Assembly (NCBI RefSeq): GCF_016612535.1
Contig: NZ_JAENXS010000002.1
Span: 1,550,001 to 1,614,000 of the forward strand
DNA length: 64,000 bases
Source of the DNA: Bradyrhizobium diazoefficiens
GTDB taxonomy: Bacteria > Pseudomonadota > Alphaproteobacteria > Rhizobiales > Xanthobacteraceae
Reading direction: 5' to 3'
The notes beneath the pieces were generated by a model. The model had not been told where the DNA came from. It saw only the letters and a list, made by a program, of their open reading frames with translations, and ran no database searches. Numbering within the stretch: position 1 is the stretch's first letter; each line of letters starts with the position of its first letter. Position numbers and translations under genes: made by a program. This document shows positions 17,662-24,762 of this stretch, one piece after another.

Positions 17662-18555
17662 TTACGCTTGCAGCGTCGGCGCCACTTCGCGTGCGACATT
17701 GACCAGCGCCGCGATCAGCGGCGTCATCGGGTCGCGCTGCGGGATCACGAGACCGATGCTGTAATTGACGTCGGGATCGATGATCGGGATCGAGCGGACC
17801 TTGTCGGAGAGACCGAGCGTCTCGGCGAGCTTGGCCGGCATCACGCTGGCCCAGCGCCCGGTCTTGACGTGCGTGTACAGCACCAGCAGCGAGTTCGAGG
17901 TCAAGGTCGGCGTCGCCTCCGCGCCGACCGAGCGCAGCGCGCGGTCGATGATGCGGCGGTTCTGCATGTCTGGCGTCAGCAGGCACAGCGGCACCTGGCC
18001 GACCTCGGTCCAGGTTACGGACTCGCGGTCGCCGAACATCGCATCCGGCGCAGTCAGCAGGCGATAGCTCTCGTTGTAGAGCGGAATGGTGCGCACCTTC
18101 CCGATCGGCTCGTTCTCGATATAGGTCAGCCCCGCATCCACCTCGAGATTTTCGAGCAGCCCCAGCACCTCCGACGAAGTCGTGGACCGGATGCTGAAGC
18201 GCACCTCGGGATGCCTGGCGCGGAACGGCGTGGTCAGAGAGGCGACCATGCCGAGCACGGTCGGGATCGCCGCGATGCGGATCTCGCCGGAGAGCTTGTC
18301 CTTCAGCGAATTGATCTCCTGGCGCATTGCGCGGGCATCGCCGACAATCCGCCGTGCCCAGTCCAGCGCCCGCTCGCCTTCCGGGGTGAATCCCTGGAAC
18401 CGCGACCCGCGCTGGACCAGCATCACGCCCAGGATCTCCTCGAGCTGCTTCAGCCCGGTCGACATGGTTGGCTGCGTCACGCCGCAGGCTTCCGCCGCGC
18501 GTCCGAAATGCCGCTCCTTCGCCAGCGCCAGCAGCAGTTCAAGCTTGTCGAGCAA
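17662..18555 (-). CDS. LysR-family regulator, probable activator of formate dehydrogenase
   Basis: This 297-residue LysR protein has an N-terminal winged HTH (about residues 2-60, with FGRAAEACGVTQPTMSTGLKQLEE) and a two-lobed effector domain. It is divergent from fdsG with 223 bp between the start codons. LysR genes next to fds clusters in Cupriavidus and relatives (FdsR) respond to formate, so formate-dependent control of the neighbouring operon is likely. The start is supported by the clean family N-terminus MLDKLELLLALAKERHFGRA. Confidence 0.88.
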   Translation of the reverse strand: MLDKLELLLALAKERHFGRAAEACGVTQPTMSTGLKQLEEILGVMLVQRGSRFQGFTPEGERALDWARRIVGDARAMRQEINSLKDKLSGEIRIAAIPTVLGMVASLTTPFRARHPEVRFSIRSTTSSEVLGLLENLEVDAGLTYIENEPIGKVRTIPLYNESYRLLTAPDAMFGDRESVTWTEVGQVPLCLLTPDMQNRRIIDRALRSVGAEATPTLTSNSLLVLYTHVKTGRWASVMPAKLAETLGLSDKVRSIPIIDPDVNYSIGLVIPQRDPMTPLIAALVNVAREVAPTLQA

Positions 18556-18664
18556 TCGGAGGTCCCCTTGGATTCTGTCGTGGCATACAAGCTAGCACGC
18601 CGGGCCTGCACCAACACGCAAAAACGGCAGCCGATACAAGTTTCATCAGCATTTCGCATCGACC

Positions 18665-18698
18665 GATTGCGCTTCTCGATCGATCTGAATTCGCAATC
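18665..18698. promoter_or_regulatory. Inverted repeat in the LysR-fdsG intergenic region
   Basis: GATTGCG (18665-18671) and CGCAATC (18692-18698) form a dyad near the middle of the divergent promoter region, with CGATCGATC between them. It is a candidate LysR-type operator; no direct evidence. Confidence 0.35.
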
Positions 18699-18778
18699 GC
18701 AGCATGAGACAGCTTTATTGATCTTCGAACGATTCCAAATAGTTTGCGCGGAAGGGACGCTCAATTTGAGAACGAAGA

Positions 18779-19267
18779 ATGACAGCGGTTTACGAGGCTT
18801 CTTACGAATCTTGGGACGAGACGCGCGGCGCCGAGATCATCGCCGAACACGCCAGCCAGGAGGGCGCGACGCTCGTCATCCTGCACGCGCTGCAGGAGGC
18901 GTTCGGCTTCGTGCCGGAGGCCGCGATTCCCATGGTGGCGCAGGCGCTCAATCTGTCGCGCGCCGAGGTCCATGGCGTCGTCACCTTCTACCATGATTTT
19001 CGCCACAAGTCCCCCGGCCGCCATGTGCTGAAGCTGTGCCGCGCGGAGGCCTGTCAGGCCGCGGGTGGCGATGCGCTGGCTGCGCGCGCCGAAGCAAAGC
19101 TTGGCGTCTCGCTCGGCAACACAACGGCGGATGATCGCATCACGCTGGAGCCGATTTATTGTCTCGGACTGTGCGCGACCGCGCCGTCCGCGATGCTCGA
19201 CGGCCGCCTCGTCGGCCGGCTCGACGAGAAGCGCATCGATGCGCTGGTTGCGGAGGCGCAACGATGA
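18779..19267 (+). CDS. fdsG: Formate dehydrogenase gamma subunit, FdsG (NuoE-like)
   Basis: This 162-residue thioredoxin-like [2Fe-2S] subunit has ligands Cys87, Cys92, Cys128 and Cys132, in the NuoE pattern C-x4-C ... C-x3-C. It is the small diaphorase subunit of the soluble, molybdenum-containing, NAD-dependent formate dehydrogenase. It binds FdsB and lies on the path between the Mo site and NAD. It heads the operon; its TGA overlaps the fdsB start. Confidence 0.93.
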   Translation: MTAVYEASYESWDETRGAEIIAEHASQEGATLVILHALQEAFGFVPEAAIPMVAQALNLSRAEVHGVVTFYHDFRHKSPGRHVLKLCRAEACQAAGGDALAARAEAKLGVSLGNTTADDRITLEPIYCLGLCATAPSAMLDGRLVGRLDEKRIDALVAEAQR

Positions 19268-20820
19268 ACATGCGGATCTTCATTCCTCACGATGCCGCTG
19301 CGGTTGCCGTCGGCGCCGATGAGATTGCCGTCGCGTTCGAACAGGTCGCGGCAAAGCGCGGCCTGCCGGTCGAGATCGTCAGGACCGGCTCGCGTGGGCT
19401 TTGCTGGCTCGAACCGATGGTCGAGGTGGCAACCCTCAAAGGCCGCGTCGCGTACGGCCCGGTCGGCGCGGAGGACGTCGTCTCCGTGTTCGAGTCCATG
19501 GCGAGCGATGGACCGCACAAGCTGCGGCTCGGCATCGCCGACGACATTCCCTGGTTCAAGCGCCAGACCCGACTGACCTTCGCCCGCTGCGGCGTGATCG
19601 ATCCGCGCTCGCTCGAGGACTATCGCGCCCATGGCGGCTACAAGGGCCTTGAGCGCGCGCTGTCGCTCGGCTCGGATGCGATCCTGACTGAGGTGACCGC
19701 ATCCGGCCTGCGCGGCCGTGGCGGCGCCGGCTTTCCGACCGGCATCAAATGGAAGACGGTGGCGCAGGCGAAAGCCGACCGCAAGTTCATCGTCTGCAAC
19801 GCCGATGAAGGCGACAGCGGCACCTTCGCTGACCGCATGATCATGGAAGGCGATCCCTTCCTCGTCATCGAGGGCATGACGACCGCCGCCATCACCGTCG
19901 GCGCCACCAAGGGCTACATCTACATCCGCAGCGAATATCCGCACGCGGTCGAGGCGATGAACGCTGCCATTATCGCGGCGAGACGCGGCGGTTATCTCGG
20001 CGACAAGATCGGCGGCTCGACCTACAGCTTCGATCTCGAAGTGCGCGTCGGTGCCGGTGCCTATGTCTGCGGCGAAGAGACCTCGCTGCTGGAAAGCCTC
20101 GAAGGCCGCCGCGGCCTGGTGCGCGCCAAACCGCCGCTGCCGGCGCATCACGGCCTGTTCGGCAAGCCGACCGTCATCAACAACGTGCTGTCCTTCGCGG
20201 CCATCCCCTTCATCCTCGCCGAAGGCGCCAAGGCCTACGCAGACTACGGCATGGGCCGCTCGCGCGGCACGATGCCGATCCAGCTCGCCGGCAACATCCG
20301 CCAGGGTGGCCTGTTCGAGACCGCGTTCGGCGTGACGCTGGGCGAACTCGTCGACGACATCGGCGGCGGCACGTTCACGGGCCGCCCGGTCCGCGCCGTG
20401 CAGGTCGGCGGCCCGCTCGGCGCCTACTTCCCCCGCGCCCTGTTCGACACCCCGTTCGACTACGAGGCCTTTGCCGCGCGCGACGGCCTGATCGGCCATG
20501 GCGGCATCGTCGTGTTCGACGACAGCGTCGACATGCGCAAGCAGGCCCGCTTCGCGATGGAGTTCTGCGCAATCGAATCCTGCGGCAAATGCACGCCGTG
20601 CCGGATCGGCTCGACCCGCGGGGTCGAGACCATCGAGAAGATCATCCGTGGCGAGCGCGTGGCCGAAAACCTCGCGCTCGTCGAAGACCTCTGCAACACC
20701 ATGAAATTCGGCTCGCTCTGCGCACTCGGCGGCTTCACGCCCTACCCCGTGCTCAGCGCATTGAAGCACTTCCGGGAAGATTTCGCACCCGTCCCGACCA
20801 CGCTTCAAGCCGCGGAATAG
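19264..20820 (+). CDS. fdsB: Formate dehydrogenase beta subunit, FdsB (NuoF-like, NAD/FMN)
   Basis: The protein is 518 residues from ATG 19264, which overlaps the fdsG stop. The N-terminal thioredoxin-like region (about 1-110) precedes the NuoF core: SGLRGRGGAGFPTG is the NADH/FMN glycine-rich loop, NADEGDSGTFADR contacts FMN, and ESCGKCTPCR with a later Cys (SLCALGG) binds the [4Fe-4S] cluster N3. It takes electrons from the Fe-S chain and reduces NAD+. Fusion of a NuoE-like N-terminus to NuoF is normal for FdsB. Confidence 0.94.
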   Translation: MNMRIFIPHDAAAVAVGADEIAVAFEQVAAKRGLPVEIVRTGSRGLCWLEPMVEVATLKGRVAYGPVGAEDVVSVFESMASDGPHKLRLGIADDIPWFKRQTRLTFARCGVIDPRSLEDYRAHGGYKGLERALSLGSDAILTEVTASGLRGRGGAGFPTGIKWKTVAQAKADRKFIVCNADEGDSGTFADRMIMEGDPFLVIEGMTTAAITVGATKGYIYIRSEYPHAVEAMNAAIIAARRGGYLGDKIGGSTYSFDLEVRVGAGAYVCGEETSLLESLEGRRGLVRAKPPLPAHHGLFGKPTVINNVLSFAAIPFILAEGAKAYADYGMGRSRGTMPIQLAGNIRQGGLFETAFGVTLGELVDDIGGGTFTGRPVRAVQVGGPLGAYFPRALFDTPFDYEAFAARDGLIGHGGIVVFDDSVDMRKQARFAMEFCAIESCGKCTPCRIGSTRGVETIEKIIRGERVAENLALVEDLCNTMKFGSLCALGGFTPYPVLSALKHFREDFAPVPTTLQAAE

Positions 20821-20830
20821 GAGAATAACG

Positions 20831-23704
20831 ATGTCTCTGATCGAAGAGATCGACTTCGGCACACCGCGCTCCAAATCGGAAACGATGGTCACGCTCACCA
20901 TCGACGGCAACCAGGTCACGGTGCCCGAGGGCACTTCGATCATGCGGGCCGCGATGGATGCGGGCCATCAGATCCCGAAGCTCTGCGCGACCGACATGGT
21001 CGATGCCTTCGGCTCCTGCCGGCTCTGCGTGGTCGAGATCGAGGGCCGCGCCGGCACGCCGGCCTCCTGCACCACGCCTGTCATGAACGGCCTCGTCGTG
21101 CACACCCAGAGCGAGCGGCTGAAGAAGCTGCGCAAAGGCGTGATGGAGCTCTACATCTCCGACCATCCGCTCGACTGCCTGACCTGCGCCGCCAATGGCG
21201 ATTGCGAGTTGCAGGACATGGCCGGCGCCGTCGGCCTGCGCGACGTGCGCTACGGCTATGAGGGCGAGAACCACGTCTTCGCAAAATCTCATGGCGAGAT
21301 CAACGCCGCCTGGATGCCGAAGGACGAGTCCAATCCGTACTTCACCTATGATCCGTCGAAGTGCATCGTCTGCTCGCGCTGCGTCCGCGCCTGCGAGGAG
21401 GTGCAGGGAACCTTCGCGCTGACCATCTCGGGCCGCGGTTTCGACAGCCGCGTCTCGCCCGGCATGGGCGAGAGTTTCCTCGGCTCCGAATGCGTCTCCT
21501 GCGGCGCCTGCGTGCAGGCCTGTCCGACCGCGACGCTGACGGAAAAATCCGTGATCGAGATTGGGCAGCCCGAGCATTCGGTCGTCACCACCTGCGCCTA
21601 TTGCGGTGTCGGCTGCACCTTCAAGGCCGAGATGCGCGGCGAGGAAGTCGTGCGCATGGTGCCGTACAAGGACGGCAAGGCCAATCGCGGCCATTCCTGC
21701 GTCAAGGGCCGCTTCGCCTGGGGATATACCAATCACAAGGAGCGTATCCTCAATCCGATGATCCGCGACCGGATCGAAGATCCCTGGAAAGAAGTGTCCT
21801 GGGATGAGGCGTTCTCGTTTGCCGCGGCAAAGATGCGCGGCATCCAGAAGACATACGGCCGCGACGCCATCGGCGGCATCACCTCGTCCCGCTGTACTAA
21901 TGAAGAAACCTATCTGGTGCAGAAGCTGATCCGCGCCGGCTTCGGCAACAACAATGTGGACACTTGCGCCCGCGTCTGCCATTCGCCGACCGGCTATGGC
22001 CTGTCGCAGACCTTTGGTACGTCGGCCGGCACCCAGGATTTCGACTCGGTGGAGGACACCGACGTCGCGATGATCATCGGCGCCAATCCGGCCTCCGCTC
22101 ACCCCGTCTTCGCCTCCCGCCTGAAGAAGCGGCTGCGCCAGGGTGCCAAGTTGATCGTGATCGATCCGCGCCGCACCGAGATGGTGGAATCGCCGCATGT
22201 GAAGGCGCTGCATCTGCCTCTGATGCCCGGCACCAACGTCGCGGTGGTAACAGCGCTGGCGCATGTCATCGTCACCGAGGGCCTCGCCAACGAAGCCTTC
22301 GTGCGCGAGCGCTGCGACTGGAGCGAGTTCGAGGAATGGGCCGCTTTCGTCGCCCAGCCGAAGCACAGCCCGGAAGCGACCGCCATCCTCACCGGCGTCG
22401 ATCCGCAGACGTTGCGCGAAGCGGCCCGGATCTACGCCACCGGCGGCAATGGCGCGATCTATTACGGCCTCGGCGTCACCGAGCACAGCCAAGGCTCGAC
22501 CACGGTGATCGCGATCGCGAACCTCGCGATGGCGACCGGCAATATCGGCCGTCCCGGCGTCGGGGTGAACCCCCTGCGCGGCCAGAACAATGTGCAGGGC
22601 TCCTGCGACATGGGCTCGTTCCCGCACGAGCTGCCCGGCTACCGCCACATCGCGGGCGATGCCGTGCGCGAGCAATTCGAGGCGATGTGGGACGTCAAGC
22701 TCAACCCGGAACCAGGTCTGCGCATTCCCAACATGTTCGATGCCGCGATCGAAGGTACGTTCATGGGCCTCTACGTGCAGGGTGAGGACATCCTGCAATC
22801 CGACCCCAACACCAAGCATGTGGTCGCGGCGCTGTCGGCAATGGAATGCGTCATCGTCCACGACCTCTTCCTGAACGAGACCGCGAACTACGCCCACGTC
22901 TTCCTGCCCGGCTCGAGCTTCCTCGAAAAGGACGGCACCTTCACCAACGCCGAGCGCCGCATCCAGCGCGTGCGCAAGGTGATGTCGCCGAAGAACGGCA
23001 TGGCCGATTGGGAAGTCACCATCGCGCTCGCCAAGGCGATGGGCCTCGAGATGAACTACAGTCATCCGTCCGAGATCATGGACGAGATCGCCGCGCTGAC
23101 GCCGACCTTCGCCGGCGTCTCTTACGCCAAGCTCGACGAGCTCGGCTCGGTGCAGTGGCCCTGCAACGAGAAGGCGCCGGAGGGCACGCCGGTGATGCAT
23201 ATCGACGGCTTCGTCCGCGGCAAGGGCAAGTTCATCGTCACCGAATATGTCGCGACCGACGAACGCACCGGCCCACGCTTCCCGCTGCTGCTCACCACCG
23301 GGCGCATCCTCAGCCAGTACAATGTCGGCGCGCAGACACGGCGTACCGACAACGTGATCTGGCATGCCGAGGACCGGCTGGAGATCCATCCGCACGACGC
23401 CGAACTGCGCGGCGTGCGCGACGGCGACTGGGTGCGGCTGACAAGCCGCGCAGGCGAGACGACGCTGCGCGCGGAGATCACCGATCGCGTCTCACCGGGC
23501 GTCGTCTACACGACCTTCCATCACCCGGACACCCAGGCGAACGTGATCACGACCGACTATTCGGATTGGGCCACCAACTGCCCCGAATACAAGGTCACGG
23601 CGGTACAGATCTCACCATCGAACGGCCCATCGGACTGGCAGAAGAGCTACGACGAGCAGGCGCGGCACTCCCGTCGCATCGCGCCGGCCGAAGCTGCGGA
23701 GTAA
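20831..23704 (+). CDS. fdsA: Formate dehydrogenase alpha subunit, FdsA (Mo-bisMGD catalytic)
   Basis: This 957-residue catalytic subunit oxidises formate to CO2. The N-terminal [2Fe-2S] domain uses Cys52, Cys63, Cys66 and Cys80. A His/Cys cluster follows (His112, Cys116, Cys119, Cys125), then two ferredoxin-type [4Fe-4S] sets (Cys178/181/184/188 and Cys221/224/227/231). CAYCGVGC with Cys290 binds the cluster next to molybdenum. RVCHSPTGYG places the Mo-ligand Cys383 and catalytic His384, so this is a cysteine rather than a selenocysteine enzyme. It starts 10 bp after fdsB, with AGGAG upstream. Confidence 0.95.
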   Translation: MSLIEEIDFGTPRSKSETMVTLTIDGNQVTVPEGTSIMRAAMDAGHQIPKLCATDMVDAFGSCRLCVVEIEGRAGTPASCTTPVMNGLVVHTQSERLKKLRKGVMELYISDHPLDCLTCAANGDCELQDMAGAVGLRDVRYGYEGENHVFAKSHGEINAAWMPKDESNPYFTYDPSKCIVCSRCVRACEEVQGTFALTISGRGFDSRVSPGMGESFLGSECVSCGACVQACPTATLTEKSVIEIGQPEHSVVTTCAYCGVGCTFKAEMRGEEVVRMVPYKDGKANRGHSCVKGRFAWGYTNHKERILNPMIRDRIEDPWKEVSWDEAFSFAAAKMRGIQKTYGRDAIGGITSSRCTNEETYLVQKLIRAGFGNNNVDTCARVCHSPTGYGLSQTFGTSAGTQDFDSVEDTDVAMIIGANPASAHPVFASRLKKRLRQGAKLIVIDPRRTEMVESPHVKALHLPLMPGTNVAVVTALAHVIVTEGLANEAFVRERCDWSEFEEWAAFVAQPKHSPEATAILTGVDPQTLREAARIYATGGNGAIYYGLGVTEHSQGSTTVIAIANLAMATGNIGRPGVGVNPLRGQNNVQGSCDMGSFPHELPGYRHIAGDAVREQFEAMWDVKLNPEPGLRIPNMFDAAIEGTFMGLYVQGEDILQSDPNTKHVVAALSAMECVIVHDLFLNETANYAHVFLPGSSFLEKDGTFTNAERRIQRVRKVMSPKNGMADWEVTIALAKAMGLEMNYSHPSEIMDEIAALTPTFAGVSYAKLDELGSVQWPCNEKAPEGTPVMHIDGFVRGKGKFIVTEYVATDERTGPRFPLLLTTGRILSQYNVGAQTRRTDNVIWHAEDRLEIHPHDAELRGVRDGDWVRLTSRAGETTLRAEITDRVSPGVVYTTFHHPDTQANVITTDYSDWATNCPEYKVTAVQISPSNGPSDWQKSYDEQARHSRRIAPAEAAE

Positions 23705-23708
23705 CGGC

Positions 23709-24539
23709 ATGCACGTGCCGGTCCAGGCCATCGACCGCGAGATCTGGCGCGACGGTGTCGCGTCCGAAGGCGCGCGGCTGATCCCCGAGGAGACGCCGCT
23801 GGCGCTGACCTATAATGGCGGCACTTATGCCGTCATGATGGGGACGCCGCAGAACCTGGAAGATTTTGCCGTTGGCTTCAGCCTGGACGAGGGGATCATC
23901 AAGTCGGTCGATGACATCACGTCGCTTGACGTCGTCCGTCTCGACGAGGGCATCGAGCTACGGATGTGGCTCGAGCAGGACAACGCCGCACGCATCAGCG
24001 AGCGCCGCCGCCACATCGCAGGTCCGACCGGCTGCGGCATCTGCGGCATCGATTCGATTGCTGAGGCCGTGCGGCCTGCGGCGATTGTCCCGCAGGGTCA
24101 GACCTTCACGCCGGAACAGGTGATGGTGGCGATGCAGGCCATTGCGCCGCTACAGTCGATCAACGTCCAGACCCGCGCGGTCCATGCCGCGGCATTTTGG
24201 TCGCCATCGAACGGCATCGTCGCCCTGCGCGAAGACGTCGGCCGTCACAACGCTCTCGACAAGCTCGCAGGTTCGCTGGCGCGCAGCCGGACCAACGCAA
24301 GCACCGGCATGGTGCTGCTGACGAGCCGTGTCTCGGTCGAGATGGTGCAGAAAACCGCAGCCATCGGCGCGCCGGTCATGGTCGCGGTCTCCGCGCCCAC
24401 CGCGCTCGCGGTTCGCACAGCGGACGCCGCTGGCATCACGCTGATCGCGATTGCCCGCAACGACGGGTTTGAAGTGTTCACGCATCCGGGCCGCGTCTCG
24501 GCTCGTCGTGCCTCGGAGATTATGAATGTCGTCGCCTGA
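23709..24539 (+). CDS. fdhD: FdhD-family sulfurtransferase (FdsC) for formate dehydrogenase maturation
   Basis: This 276-residue FdhD/FdsC protein starts 4 bp after fdsA. The flexible loop TGCGICGIDS carries Cys109 and Cys112, the C-x-x-C pair that in E. coli FdhD passes sulfur from IscS to the molybdenum cofactor of formate dehydrogenase. REDVGRHNALDKL is a second strongly conserved block. It is required for active FdsA, and its position inside the operon matches the fdsGBACD order known from Cupriavidus. Confidence 0.93.
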   Translation: MHVPVQAIDREIWRDGVASEGARLIPEETPLALTYNGGTYAVMMGTPQNLEDFAVGFSLDEGIIKSVDDITSLDVVRLDEGIELRMWLEQDNAARISERRRHIAGPTGCGICGIDSIAEAVRPAAIVPQGQTFTPEQVMVAMQAIAPLQSINVQTRAVHAAAFWSPSNGIVALREDVGRHNALDKLAGSLARSRTNASTGMVLLTSRVSVEMVQKTAAIGAPVMVAVSAPTALAVRTADAAGITLIAIARNDGFEVFTHPGRVSARRASEIMNVVA

Positions 24540-24762
24540 CCGCCTCGTCTACATGGCCAACCAGATCGGAACGTTCTTCAAAAGCCAGGGCCACGACAAG
24601 GCCGTGCCGGGAATCGCCGACCATATCAAGAAATTCTGGGATCCGCGGATGAAGCGCGCCATCTTCGCGCATCTCGATGCGGGCGGCGCGGGCCTCGAGC
24701 CAAACGTGCTCGAAGCCCTCACCTCGCTCAAGCCGGCGACTTTCCTTCCAGAAGCGCACTGA
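24526..24762 (+). CDS. fdsD: Formate dehydrogenase delta subunit, FdsD
   Basis: The 78-residue protein overlaps the end of fdhD by 14 bp and closes the operon. RLVYMANQIGTFFKSQG and HIKKFWDPRMKRAIFAHLDAGGAGL are the conserved FdsD blocks. It is a small accessory subunit of the soluble formate dehydrogenase that aids assembly or stability. Its last 35 bp overlap the 3' end of glnE on the opposite strand, leaving no room for a stand-alone terminator between the two operons. Confidence 0.9.
   Translation: MSSPDRLVYMANQIGTFFKSQGHDKAVPGIADHIKKFWDPRMKRAIFAHLDAGGAGLEPNVLEALTSLKPATFLPEAH

Noticed and set aside
18572..18595. Possible fifth copy of the OFA-region motif near the LysR gene (TGGCATACAA)
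   Set aside because: Only part of the core matches and the outer TGCC element is missing.
20753..23395. 880-codon open frame antisense to fdsA
   Set aside because: It lies wholly opposite a gene with every expected motif, and its protein is low-complexity His/Asp/Arg/Ala sequence typical of a high-GC shadow frame.
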